NCBI GenBank assembly: GCA_024699855.1
Contig: JAMPIQ010000001.1
Location: 186,001-250,000, forward strand
Direction: 5' to 3'
From: Aphelenchoides besseyi
Lineage: Eukaryota; Nematoda; Chromadorea; Rhabditida; Aphelenchoididae
DNA length: 64,000 nt
Part shown: in pieces, positions 23,289 through 34,521 of the stretch
How positions within the stretch are numbered: the first letter of the stretch is position 1
How the letters are laid out: every line of letters starts with the position of its first letter
Translations under genes and position numbers: made by a program
The notes under the pieces: generated by a model
The model's input: only the letters and a program-made list of their open reading frames with translations
What the model was told of the DNA's origin: nothing
Databases searched by the model: none

Positions 23289-25776
23289 ATGGTCAGCTAT
23301 CGAAAGAGCAGATCGACAGCAAATGTAAGCCCAATTAAATACCGACCATCGTCTTTGACATTTCTTCTTTTCACTTCTCTTATTTTCAACCTGAGTTGTT
23401 TGGTCGTCGCCTTAGCTACCGACTCATCTTCCGAGAATCAAGAAACTCCGATGACTTCATATATTTCGCAGGTTAGTCGATAGTAATATGTAAACATCGA
23501 CTCTAAATAACCTTTAGATTCTGAACGGCTTAATTGATCCCGCTAAATACGATAAGCGTTTACGACCACGATATGGTGAAGGCCCGGTAAATGTGGGAAT
23601 CACGATTCACGTATCGTCAATTAGCGCTGTTTCCGAAGTTGACATGGATTTTACACTCGACTTCTATTTACGGTACTTCGCAGAGACAACAGCAGCTGAT
23701 CGAAATTTAGACAAACATGGCAAGATCCTCGATTGGCATTCGGAAAGTTGGATTTGGGATTTGCCAAGATCAAAGAACTGACCGTTGGAGTCGACTACTT
23801 GGACAAGCTGTGGAAGCCGGTATGCAAAAGAATAACGGACCAGTTTAGTGGAGTGATTGCAGGACACGTTCTTTCCGAACGAAAAGAAATCTTTCTTCCA
23901 CACCGCCACAACTCACAACTCGTTTCTTCGCATTGATCCCGAAGGACAGATTCTGACAAGTCAGCGGCTGACCGTAACGGCCACTTGCCCAATGAATTTG
24001 AAGTTGTTTCCCGTAAGTCGATTGTTAAGTTCGATTTCGACTTAAATTTTTAGATGGATACTCAGGAGTGTAAACTGGAGATTGAGTCCTACGGCTACAC
24101 AACTGATGACATCGATTACTATTGGGGTCGTAAAGTCGACACTACCGACCCGCCAGAAAAGGCGGTCGCATTCGATAAATTCAGTTTACCGCAATTTCGA
24201 AGAACTGGCTATCGCGTGAACATCACGACAGCAACCACTTCATCAGGTCAGTCAGTAGGAACAGAAGTTTATTTAAACGAAAAAAAGTTTCTCAACCACG
24301 AGACGGCAGATAACGGAAACCATCGAGGTATTTTTTGCGATGCGGAGGCTAAAAGTGTTAGATTATTTCGCTTTGTAGAGGATCATAAACTTGCAGATTC
24401 AATTTTGTTGCTTTTGCCTGTTTTGCGGAAAAAGTGCACCTTCATTTCACCATCGAATTCATCGCCATTAGCCGCCAAAATCATGTTGACAACCACGACG
24501 AGAAAGAAAAACAACACCCGCAAAGTGTTCATGATCTCTGAAGAGGTTGATTAGTTCATATTGATAGAGAAAAGTCTAACAGCGCTCAAAAATTTGATTC
24601 AAAAAAAGCTTTTGGGTGAACGCATCGGAATTGGCAAATGAGTCAATGTAATTTCGCTGATGGTCGTTTGACATTTTGGCGAAAACAATTTGAATGACTT
24701 TGCGTTAAGATTGCAAAAAGTGGAATTGGAAGCTCTGTGCAAGTTGTTTTCGTATCCAAAAACCGTTTAACTGGCCTTAACACAACAAGCTGATAAACGA
24801 AAGAAACACGATCAAACAACCGAACTAGAAAGCAAATCTTTCGACTGATTAGAATGTGCATGAACCTTAGAAGTTTAGTTCATTATGCAAATGCTGTAAA
24901 CCAATGAATTTATGTAAAAGCAACTTTTCGTTTCAGGAGCCTACGATCGCTTGTACGTACAAGTGGTCATTAGCCGAAATTTGGGATTCTATTTGATGAA
25001 CATTATTCTACCAGCAATGTTGATTGTCATGATCTCGTGGGTCTCGTTTTGGCTCAATCGTGAAGCATCTCCCGCGCGAGTAACGTTAGGCGTTACAACG
25101 GTAAGTAAAAGTAGAGAACCAAAGATGTCGGCTTAAAGGTCTTAACTATGACAACGTTGATCACTACAACCAACAACTCGATGCCAAAAGTTTCGTACAT
25201 CAAGGGATTGGACGTGTTCTTGAATTTCTGCTTCGTTATGGTCTTTGCGAGTTTGGTTGAGTATGCGATCGTTTCGTATTTGAACAAACGACGAGCTCGG
25301 CGCTTACAAGCCAAAAAATTGCAACAAGAACGACCGGAATCACCACAGGAATTACCAATGTTTTCGCATTATCCAACGACTCCGGTCGGTGGTTTGGCTA
25401 TTCCACCAAATCAAACGTTCACGTACAATCCAAATTCAATGATGTCTCCAACGATACCACCGGATTGTGATTGTCGGTATGTTTAGGAATTGAAAAATTG
25501 ATAATAAAAAGAGCTTCTAGAGCACTTCCACTTATTCAGTACACTCAATTGTCATCTGAACCATTTCATCCACCACTCGCCTTTCTGAAGAAACGAAGAC
25601 GAAAACGAAGGCGGATTTATTGTTGTCGTGAATTGCCGTCACCATCACGTATCGATCGCTGTTCTCGAGTCGTCTTTCCGTGCCTATTTATAATCTTCAA
25701 TTGTGTCTATTGGTCAATATTGCAAAAATTGAGTGATAACGCGGTCAATAAGGATTACCATGATTTTGCCGAGTAA
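23289..25776 (+). CDS. GABA-A receptor-like Cys-loop anion channel subunit, copy 1
   Basis: Ligand-gated chloride channel subunit in the plasma membrane. Eight exons: 23289-23471, 23518-23672, 23711-23819, 23863-24012, 24054-24246, 24937-25100, 25139-25476, 25521-25776, giving 515 residues. Seen: a signal-peptide-like hydrophobic stretch in exon 1; extracellular domain with [17 protein letters not shown] and the Cys loop [29 protein letters not shown] as in GABA-A beta subunits; TM1 to TM2 with [22 protein letters not shown] (the PAR motif indicates anion selectivity); TM3; a long cytosolic loop with a basic KKRRRKRRR run; TM4 near the C-terminus. Intron 5 is unusually long (690 bp) and contains an antisense gene. 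Closest in character to nematode GABA receptors (UNC-49/GAB-1/LGC types). The ligand is inferred. Confidence 0.92.
24269..24532 (-). CDS. Nested antisense gene for a short secreted peptide
   Basis: Lies wholly inside intron 5 of receptor copy 1, on the opposite strand. Two exons, 24532-24391 and 24348-24269, with a 42-nt GTTTAT...TTTTAG intron, encode 73 residues. The N-terminus [20 protein letters not shown] is a textbook signal peptide. The mature part is polar, then ends in a hydrophobic/basic segment ([19 protein letters not shown] plus K). A CTCTTCAG acceptor lies 5 nt before the ATG, as for SL trans-splicing. The stop codon is embedded in an AATAAA poly(A) signal. Few cysteines, no recognised family. 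The intron is absent from receptor copy 2, so the gene occurs once. Confidence 0.68.
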
Positions 25777-26197
25777 ATCGACGATGTTAATTCACCAGTG
25801 GTTATTCGTTTCTTCTATGAGCTCACTAGTTTTCAAGCTAAAAGGTGCACAGAGTTTGAATTAATTACCACACTTGGAGTTCACGTCTTTTAAACAGTTT
25901 GGTTGGAGTGTTAGAAACCCGATTGATTTTACTACCCAGTTCTCTTAACTGCTTATCCCATACAACTCATCAGACTCGAATTCAAACTATTATCCTCTTA
26001 AATTGTCGAGTTCATTCCTTTCGTGTCGTTTGATTTGTTTGCGCGTTGAATTCGTTTTCAATATCCTTTTACAGTCATTAATTTCAGATTCCTGATGTCA
26101 GTTGTTTTCGAGTATTAGCTTTATTGGCAGAGCATACTCAGGATCGTTTTAAGTGCATCTTCACAGATACGATCATAGATCGTTGACACACGATTCG
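25777..26197. other. Spacer between the tandem receptor genes
   Basis: About 420 bp without coding signal. A CATCTTCACAG acceptor at about 26166 could be the SL addition site of copy 2. Confidence 0.4.
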
Positions 26198-28257
26198 ATG
26201 GCGTCAACATTTTTATGGTGGAGAGGAAAAACTACGAACACCGATGATGAGAACAAGACTGAAGATTTTGCTGAGATTGTACATCGGTAATCACCATCGA
26301 GGAATGTTGATTCAATTACTGTTCTTTTAGACACGACTGTCCGTATTTCAATTCGAATTCTCCGTTGCATGATTCCGATACCTTCGACTTATCCAGTGAG
26401 GACGAAGAAAATAATGAGATAAAAACCAGAGAATTGAATCATACGCTACGATCATCGTATCGGATGTCCAGCAGACGTTGTGCATACCATCGACCTTTTT
26501 GTTTAATCTTCGTTTTGTGTGTTGTTGGTTACGGTTGTGCGGAACAAAGTCACAATCCGTTTTTGGCCGAAGAAGAAACACCGAATACAACATACATTTC
26601 TCAGGTATTTATGAACTAAAATATGATGTTGATTTTGAGATTTCAGGTTTTGGATCGTTTAACTGATGTCTCAAAATACGACAAACGTTTGCGACCGCGC
26701 TACGGTGAAGGTCCAGTAATGGTCGGAATCACGATTCACGTATCGTCAATTAGCGCTGTTTCCGAAGTTGACATGGATTTTACACTCGACTTCTATTTAC
26801 GGTACTTCGCAGAGACAACAGCAGCTGATCGAAATTTAGACAAACATGGCAAGATCCTCGATTGGCATTCGGAAAGTTGGATTTGGGATTTGCCAAGATC
26901 AAAGAACTGACCGTTGGAGTCGACTACTTGGACAAGCTGTGGAAGCCGGTATGCAAAAGAATAACGGACCAGTTTAGTGGAGTGATTGCAGGACACGTTC
27001 TTTCCGAACGAAAAGAAATCTTTCTTCCACACCGCCACAACTCACAACTCGTTTCTTCGCATTGATCCCGAAGGACAGATTCTGACAAGTCAGCGGCTGA
27101 CCGTAACGGCCACTTGCCCAATGAATTTGAAGTTGTTTCCCGTAAGTCGATTGTTAAGTTCGATTTCGACTTAAATTTTTAGATGGATACTCAGGAGTGT
27201 AAACTGGAGATTGAGTCCTACGGCTACACAACTGATGATATCGATTACTATTGGGGTCATAAAGTCGACACTACCGACCCGCCAGAAAAGGCGGTCGCAT
27301 TCGACAAATTCAGTTTACCGCAATTCAAACGTGCTGGTTATCGTGTTAATATCACAACTGCAACAACATCTTCCGGTGCATATGATCGTTTGTATTTTCA
27401 AGTGATAATGACTCGCAACATTGGATTCTATTTGATGAACATTATTATTCCATCAATGCTTATTGTGAGTATTTCATGGGTGTCGTTCTGGCTTAACCGT
27501 GAGGCATCTCCTGCGCGTGTTGGTCTGGGAGTTACAACTGTAAGTCTCGTTGTCAGAATATATCTTATATGGCAGCGCCCAGGTGCTTACTATGACAACG
27601 TTGATCACTACAACCAACAACTCGATGCCAAAAGTTTCGTACATCAAGGGATTGGACGTGTTCTTGAATTTTTGCTTCGTTATGGTTTTTGCGAGTTTGG
27701 TTGAGTATGCAGTAGTGTCATATTGGAATAAGCGACAATGTCGTCGACGTCAAATACGCAAAAATCGAACTCAGCAACAGGAACCAACCGAGTTACCAAT
27801 GTTCACTAACTATCCTTCGACTCCGGCTGGTGGAATAACCGTCTCACCCAATCACTCTTACGTCTATCGACCACCTGGTATTCCACGTAAGTCACTTCGA
27901 GACATGGTCTGTCTATGCAAAATATTTCAGCCGGAATTCCTCCGGATTGCGATTGCCGGTGAGTTCGACTTAATCTCATTGTTGTAATCGGTCTTTCTGT
28001 TTAGAACGATACCTCTCGTTCAGTACGCTCAACTCACAAACGACAATTCGTTTCACCAAACGATTCCGTTTCCGAAAATAAGACGTCGACAACATTTTTC
28101 TTGTCGAAAGTTTATGCCATCGCCCGCGAGAATCGACCGATGCTCACGAATCATGTTTCCGGCGCTGTTCATTATCTTCAATTTGGTCTATTGGACGATT
28201 ATGCGGAAGCTAAGTGAACTGGCAATTAAAGTCGATTATCAGGAGTTCAAGGAATAA
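26198..28257 (+). CDS. GABA-A receptor-like Cys-loop anion channel subunit, copy 2
   Basis: Tandem paralogue of copy 1, same strand. Nine exons: 26198-26286, 26331-26604, 26647-26801, 26840-26948, 26992-27141, 27183-27539, 27583-27886, 27931-27958, 28005-28257, giving 572 residues. Same ligand-binding, Cys-loop, PAR-motif TM2, TM3 and TM4 features. Differences: an extra 5' exon gives about 74 polar, acidic residues before Met75 and the hydrophobic leader; the codons flanking copy 1's long intron are contiguous (no intron); the cytosolic loop has an additional 28-nt exon. The middle of the gene is identical to copy 1, including introns, while the ends differ. A start at Met75 (26464) would give a conventional signal peptide, so the true start is uncertain. 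Confidence 0.9.
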
Positions 28258-28865
28258 TATGTGGATCTCAATCGTCAAATGTTTTTGGTTCACTGTTTGT
28301 CGGGTCTATTCGCAATGTTCATGCCAATTGTCTTGTCTTTGTATCCGATTTCTCTACGGGTTTTGTCATGTGATATTAGAGTTCTACACGAATAAATCGA
28401 TTATGAGAAGTGACAAGGTTGATGTTCATAGGATGATTAGTCGATTGATTTTAGTCCATAGATTCTCGAATATGTAACCTTGAGATTAAATTCTTCAATA
28501 TGCGTTTTAAGGTCTTCAGTACTTCGGTGTTGTTTATCACGACTTTTGATCATTTACGATTTTACAACAATAGAACTTGTAAGCAAACGGGAAACCGAAA
28601 ATTCAAATCCGTTTCACTTACCCGCTTTTAGCGTCATTTCGTTCGTTCACTTTCTTCCGATAGGGCTTAATAGCAATCTTCTCTAGAGGTCGACGACTTA
28701 TGTGGGTTGAGGTTTGGCTGTCGATCCTTCGCATAACAACGAGCACCTCATGGTCAAGTGTTGCGCTCTTGCACTCTAGCGTCTTTGCGTGCGAAATTTT
28801 GTGATTTCGATGTCGATCATTGTGATTTTCTTTGATTTGCTATACGATCATTTTCGATTTTTTCA
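28258..28865. other. Intergenic, no gene recognised
   Basis: About 600 bp between receptor copy 2 and the chromodomain gene on the same strand, ending in the likely SL acceptor of the latter. Confidence 0.4.
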
Positions 28866-28866
28866 G
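28857..28866 (+). promoter_or_regulatory. Probable SL trans-splice acceptor of the chromodomain gene
   Basis: TTTTTTCAG ends 5 nt before the ATG with no upstream exon needed. This position and sequence suit spliced-leader addition. Confidence 0.55.
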
Positions 28867-28871
28867 AGAAA

Positions 28872-29668
28872 ATGGCACCACGCAAGAGCACAAAACAATA
28901 CGAAGTCGAGGAGATCGTCGGAAAGAAAACTCAACGAGGTAAAATTTTGTACGAAGTGAAATGGAAGAATTACACGGAAACCACTTGGGAGCCGGAGAAG
29001 AATTGTGCAGTGAGTTTAAGGAAATGAAAGCTTTTGGTAACTTAAGATGTTTAGTCGTGTCCGGAAGCCATCGAAAAGTTCAACAAAGAACTGAAGGCAA
29101 TTAGTTCGAGGAAAGTGGTAAGCACATTTCGACTCATTTGTTTTGATATTTAATTGTTCTTTCAGACACTTGCAAACGGTCGTACAAAGAAGACCGTAAA
29201 GCCGGCGGTTCGAAAACACCAAACCCCGACTTTATCAGTCCGCGAAGCTCGTAGTCATTCGCGCACCGTCGATATCGAAAGCGACGATGATGAAATTCCG
29301 GACGAGTCGCCGCATGTCGATGTTATTGATTATGATATCGATGTTCCCGATTTTGAGATGGAGAATGGAAACGACGCGGTTTCAGTCCCCAACGAAGATC
29401 CCGAAACATGGATTAAAGCAAAATATCGTGCAGAAAATGAAGAAGTTGCGGACATTACTATTGCCTGTTTTGACAACAAGACTCCCAAAGGCTTGTGGTT
29501 CAAGTGCTTTTTCGATGGCGTGAAAGAGCCGAAATGGGAGATGACTCCATACGAAACTGTTCGCGAGTATTCCAGCCGTGTAAGTGACGATTCCACCTCC
29601 CACAGAGTGTTCTATTGTTTTAGCTTGGTATGGATTACTTTCTCAAACGTCATCAGCCCACCTCCTAA
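28872..29668 (+). CDS. HP1-like chromodomain protein
   Basis: Heterochromatin-protein-type chromatin reader. Four exons, 28872-29009, 29055-29117, 29166-29579 and 29624-29668, encode 219 residues. Residues about 8-60 form a chromodomain: QYEVEEIVGKK, then LYEVKWKNYTETTWEPEKN with the aromatic-cage Tyr and Trp positions, then CPEAIEKFN. A charged, acidic hinge follows (SDDDEIPDE). The C-terminal block (DITIACFDNKTPKGLWFKC ... EPKWEMTPYETVREY ... MDYFLKRH) has the length and pattern of a chromoshadow domain, though divergent. By family knowledge the chromodomain binds methylated histone H3 (K9) and the shadow domain dimerises. It is convergent with the Clc-like gene downstream. Confidence 0.86.
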
Positions 29669-30030
29669 CTCTACAATCGCTCTCTTAATGCACTTGTCTT
29701 TTATGTCATTCCATTGTCTTAGTATCCATTAAAATTTTGTAATCGTGTCTACTTTCCCGCTGATCTCGTAGACACTACGAAGTGTTTTGCGCTAAACAAC
29801 TCATTTTAATCACGCTCATTTGTTAAATTTTTGTTTTTGACATTTTGGAATGCATAAATATGTTATTTTTAATTACTAGAGATAGTCTTTTAGATGGAAC
29901 AATCGAGTGTTTATCGAATAAAAAATGGCCGATTAAACGAAAATCTTGTGAACAGAGAACAATTCAAACTAATCGAATGTCAGAGATACCCGAATTTTGG
30001 GAATGGCTGTCCCATTTGTTGGCGTGCAGC

Positions 30031-31192
30031 TCAAGCGGTAGTTTCGCGATACATTCGAGTTGGTGGCGTGAATGTGGCCGGTCGAGCAAAGTCTTGACGA
30101 TTCCAACGAGAAGGCTAAACTTCATAGCTGACAGACGAAATACGAGACATTCACTTACGTCGCCTTGATGCATTCGTGGCTTATCGAGAAGCGGATCCTG
30201 GTGTTCGAATTGAATGCTTTCGTCTTCATAACTGAAATGAAAGTTTGTTGAGTATAATCGTTAGATTCTTACCGATCTCCGGACATGAACTTGTAAGTGG
30301 TGAAGAGAGCAACACCAAAAGCAAAAATCCAACTAAGCGTTCCAAACAAATGCAAGTAGAACGCATAGCCTTAAGCCCAACAGTCGTTTAGATAAAAAAA
30401 AAGTTGAAATCGACATACCAATTTGTTGTTCGTAAGTACCTACCATTCCCTGAGCAAATCGGTGATCAACGCGATTAGCAGTCAAAAAGAAAAGTCCATC
30501 AGCAATAATCGAACATAACACTGAAATTGAAGAAGTTAAAAGGAAATGAACGTTAAAACTCACTGGCTGCAAATAAAGCGATGGCAAATGCAAAAGTCGT
30601 ACCACGGAAACATGGCGCAGAAACACCGCAACAAATAGAAATACTTGCTAACAGTTCACTAAAGACTATGAAGAAGAGTATTGCTTTGTGCCAAACTGCA
30701 ATAAAATTTCAATTATTTATAATGAATGAGACAATTTACTCGAAAACTCGTGTAATTGAGCTTCCCAAGCAGCGCCGTCACCCCAACGTTCGTCTTCGAG
30801 TATACTTTTGATGACCAATTCAGCGGAGTCATCAAACTGAAAACAATTGATTTAGGGTTGTGTAAGGTATCAAATGACAAATCAACAACTAGTAGCCAAT
30901 CAACAAACCCACCTACCTTGTACATGCAATGTAAAGGTGTTTCATCGTAGAAGTCGCCAACTGCAACTACGTGACGCTCTTCCCGAACGCAATCCCACCA
31001 TAGACCGTGCTAAAACGTTCCATTCTTATTTCAATCTATTGAACAAACCTGATGTTCAACCAGAAACTCTCGAATCTCAACGACTTGCCATGCCGGCGAA
31101 AATGCTCCAGCGATTGTCAAGCAGATTCCAACGACAATTAAAGAAACGGAGACAACAAGCAGAGCGGTTTGAGTGAGAGTCGTCGATGGCAT
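30031..31192 (-). CDS. Clc-like / claudin-like four-pass membrane protein
   Basis: Nematode-specific Clc-like (PMP22/claudin superfamily) protein. Eight exons: 31192-31049, 31009-30917, 30836-30740, 30695-30564, 30520-30419, 30369-30273, 30231-30159, 30114-30031, giving 273 residues. Seen: TM1 (LLVVSVSLIVVGICLTIAGA), the extracellular loop with FSPAWQVVE, HGLWWDC and PLHCMYK, which carries the claudin W...C...C pattern; TM2 with ISICCGVSAPCFRG; TM3 with ALFAAMLCSIIADGLFF; TM4 with LFGTLSWIFAFGVALFTTY; and a polar tail. The last intron is best taken as 44 nt (30158-30115); retention would give an alternative open tail. Likely cell-junction or membrane role by family. Confidence 0.85.
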
Positions 31193-32448
31193 TTCGAAAG
31201 AATCGAATTGCCTTTGTCCAGAGATCTAAATCCGCCGTTTCAGCAAAAAAAGCACGATTCCCGAGGGCACGAAAAATTTGACCACTTCACGAAATTTCGT
31301 AACCGCACTACGAACAGGTGAGTTAGTCGATGCGGAAATGTCCGAAACGCGACGGTAACCATGGACCTTTGAATTGAGCCTGCGGCTTCAACTGGACAAT
31401 GTGTCAAGAGCCACAGCGCCCATTCAAAGTTCCCTGTTTTTTTTTACTGCGCAGCTTGAAAGACACGAACTTTGTGTTCAACTTCCAAGTCTTCTTGAAT
31501 CCAAAGAGAATTCAACAAACAGCCGCCAAACGTTTTCGGTTTTGATGCGCAGCCGCAAAACCCAACGAACATGCCAACACGTTTCGACGGCAAAAAGTGA
31601 AAACCGTCGGACGCTCTCAAACTTTGGAAATCCGGCGCGAAGCGGTGGAAGAATCGGTGATTTGAAAATTTTCGTCAACCGATTCGTGACTCACATACTT
31701 TCCGCATTTTCGACGCAACGGCGTACTTCGCTTCTGTCAAGGACGTTGTGCGCATAAAATTGTAGAGCGTTGGGTTAAAAAACAAACGCCCCAAACCTTG
31801 TGACAAAACAACGGAATCTTCCTGTTCTTACCGCTGTTGTCCTTTTCGATCTCAATGTCAATCGAATGGTCGAAACGTTGGACTGCGGCGCAAGAACACT
31901 ATTCTTTGATTACAGACATGAAAATTCATTAGATGCCCTGAAGATTGATACGTGCATCTTAATAGGCTTCCAAAGGTGTAGGAGTCACGCATTTCAAAAA
32001 TTCGACAACGCCCAAACATTTCCACGTAACTCAATGGCGCGCTCAAGAGCCGAAAATATTTTGACGCCCGAGGGCAAACGCGCGTTTGGATTTGCGCAAA
32101 ATCCCGTTGATCCATGAGAATTATAGCGAGTGCACAACAAACCCATTGGTTGCCTTCCAATTTATGACCTTTGAACCGATCATGTTGGAATTCAAAGTGA
32201 ATTGGATCATACATGATTACAATAAACTTTAACTACCAGAAGATAGTATTCTATGCTAGCTAATGGATAGTTCAAAACAAGAAGACAAGAAGACGAGAAG
32301 ACTTGTACTCAAACCTCCAGGTTGGGAATAACTACGTAAGCTCCAAAAACCGACTCTGTTTGAATATATTGTTTTCTTCTATTGTTTAGTCTTAATTATA
32401 ATCAAGAGACCGGTTACTGTCGTTGTTAGAGCTTATTTGACAAAATCT
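31193..32448. other. Intergenic, no gene recognised
   Basis: Upstream region of the Clc-like gene. Frames here are short and lack motifs. It is bounded on the right by the inverted repeat copy. Confidence 0.4.
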
Positions 32449-32748
32449 ATTTTAGCCGTTTCGCGAGTATGTTTTTGGCTCTGAATTAGCTACCAATCCA
32501 TTTTTGCTCTCCAAACTTTTAGGACCACAATCTTCTAGTATCATTAACAAGTGTGACAAATTGCAGATGACAAGCATCAGCGTGAAGAGCTGCACAGACT
32601 TTTGCAATTTTGACGAGACTTTTCGGCTTTGAATTGCTCTCATTTCTCTCTCAATCGTCCGGCGGCTGTGAGTTTGGGCACTATGGATAGCCAGTTTATT
32701 GGGCCTTCTAATGATATAATATGAGCACTAGTTGTTGCCAAAAAGTCA
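32449..32748 (-). repeat. Right segment of Helitron-related repeat (inverted copy)
   Basis: About 285 bp nearly identical, in inverted orientation, to 37055-37345. Its end at 32449-32474 is the reverse complement of the Helitron right-end segment at 4837-4862 (two differences). The left segment present at 36706 is missing here, so it is a truncated copy. A 60-codon frame (MRAIQSRKVSSKLQKS...) is kept in both copies, but that is expected from recent identity and is no evidence of coding. Confidence 0.75.
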
Positions 32749-33740
32749 CCATTCGTTGCTATTGCGTAATTCAGATGTTGTTGGAAAGTGCAAATTTTCA
32801 ACCTTCAGAAGACGTTTTTTCTGGTATGAGCGAGATCGTCGTATCTTTTAATTAACACTTCAAACAAAAATAACTTTTAAATCTAATGAAAAGTAACATC
32901 AGTTAAATGCAAATCGAATAAACGCTTTTTATTTCATTTGCAATCAATCTTTATCTTTTGCTGATTTCAATTGAACTTCTGAATTATGAGTATACACAAC
33001 GGAATTCAATGAATGTAATTATTCAGTTGGGAGATCAGTTGCCTTAATTGACACAGTTTTAGCTCTTTGAGCTCAAACTGTTGTGTCAAACTCCAGATGT
33101 TCAATTAGCGAATTTTTCTTTTCTCGAAAACCCATTCAGTATTTTTGTTGGGTGCCATTTCAACGATTCGAAAGTGGGAACAGAAATAAACGCTTTCACT
33201 CTTGGTGTTCTTCCAATTCGATATCGCTGAAAGTCCGCGGTCCTCTCATTCATCACGACTCCTCCATTGCAGTGGAACGCGCGTCTTTTTTTGTGCCAAC
33301 TTTTCTTCGCCCAAACTGACCACTCGAACGCCAACTGTTATCTTGTTCTCGTCTGGTTTTGTTCCTTCAGCTGTGGCCATTGAAATCAGTTTGTGTGTAG
33401 AATTTCTGTCCATTCAACTGATCATTTCGTTTTCCCTCTCAACCATAATATTGCGAATCGAACGCTTTTAATCGAACGTTCGTTCCCGCTCGGTAGCCGC
33501 ACCACCGCAATGTTGGTGTTTGTTCAGCAGCTGTGGCAAAAAGGGAAACGTGTTGTAAATCCGACTGCGGTGTTATTCGCTCTCTCGTTGCCCTCATGTG
33601 TTTTTGTTCGCTGGATGAGAAGAAAACATACCGAGTGATTTGGCTGATTAGTCACGTGCACTTTGGCCAGCATTTTCGATTCATAACCGTCTTCTTTCTC
33701 TTTCGCGTTTATTCGAAACAAATCGAATTCAACCACCGAG
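32749..33740. other. Intergenic, no gene recognised
   Basis: About 1 kb between the repeat and the PMP3-like gene. No supported gene; probably contains the promoter of the downstream trio. Confidence 0.4.
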
Positions 33741-33746
33741 TTTCAG
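33741..33746 (+). promoter_or_regulatory. Probable SL acceptor of the PMP3-like gene
   Basis: TTTCAG 31 nt before the start codon, with no upstream exon required. Confidence 0.45.
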
Positions 33747-33777
33747 GCTTCTTCGATTGTCGATCAAATTCAACGAA

Positions 33778-34139
33778 ATGGCAATCACCGTCCAACAGAT
33801 CATCGAGATCATTCTCTGCATTCTACTGCCACCGCTTGCCGTCTTTTTGTTACGTCAATTTCCAAGCGATTTTTGTATTGAACGGTTTCTTTTTTAGCAC
33901 GCCAATGACTGCAACGTCCACGTTCTCATTTCGATCGTTTTGTGTCTGATCGCCTGGGTTCCGGGAGTCATCCACGCAATTTGGTGAGTTTGTTGGTCGC
34001 TGACATCAACCAAAGGGAAATCTCAGTGGGCAGATCTAGAATTGAAAGCGACTAGCAATTAAGGGAAAATGAATCCCTGACACCGTCTATTTTCAGGTAC
34101 TGTTTCTTCAATCAACGCGAAGTTGTTGTTGTCACTTAA
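33778..34139 (+). CDS. PMP3/UPF0057-family small hydrophobic protein
   Basis: Two-helix membrane protein of the Pmp3/stress-induced hydrophobic peptide family. Exon 1 begins at the ATG at 33778 and encodes IIEIILCILLPPLA, the family hallmark. Exon 2 (33898-33983) encodes HANDCNVHVLISIVLCLIAWVPGVIHAIW, with the conserved PGVIHA. Exon 3 is 34097-34139. The first donor is uncertain. The in-phase GT at 33841 is weak and would delete the usual Val-Phe-Leu; the better GTCAAT at 33854 is out of phase. About 64 residues. The family is linked to membrane-potential/ion homeostasis. First gene of a tight same-strand trio. Confidence 0.8.
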
Positions 34140-34247
34140 TGGAGAATCCAATGAAGTTCGCTGTCCGATCGATCATTCATCAAAATGTCTTCGTATTCTG
34201 CCTCTTTTATAATTTATCTAATACTCCAATGTTTGTCATGTTCTTGA

Positions 34248-34253
34248 AATAAA
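34248..34253 (+). terminator. Poly(A) signal of the PMP3-like gene
   Basis: AATAAA 109 nt after the stop codon. The next likely trans-splice acceptor (34361-34366, TTTGCAG) is 113 nt further on, the spacing seen in nematode operons. Confidence 0.5.
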
Positions 34254-34521
34254 CCCAATCTAAACCGAAGAATCTTTTCGAACTAACCTGGATTAGTGAC
34301 TTCTAAATCATCTAACAAGAATCGAACTTACCCAGAAAGTTGACCAAAATTGACGTCCATTTGCAGTCTCACCACGATCTTCAGGTTTCGGTTTTTCCGA
34401 CCGAGTGCTCAGCTTGTGGCGTCTGCCGTCTCGTCGATTGGAGAGCGACCTGATCCTGTGATTATTGCGTATTCTTTGGGAACTCGCTACAGTTCGAAAG
34501 TCGTCGTTAAGGGCCAAGAAA

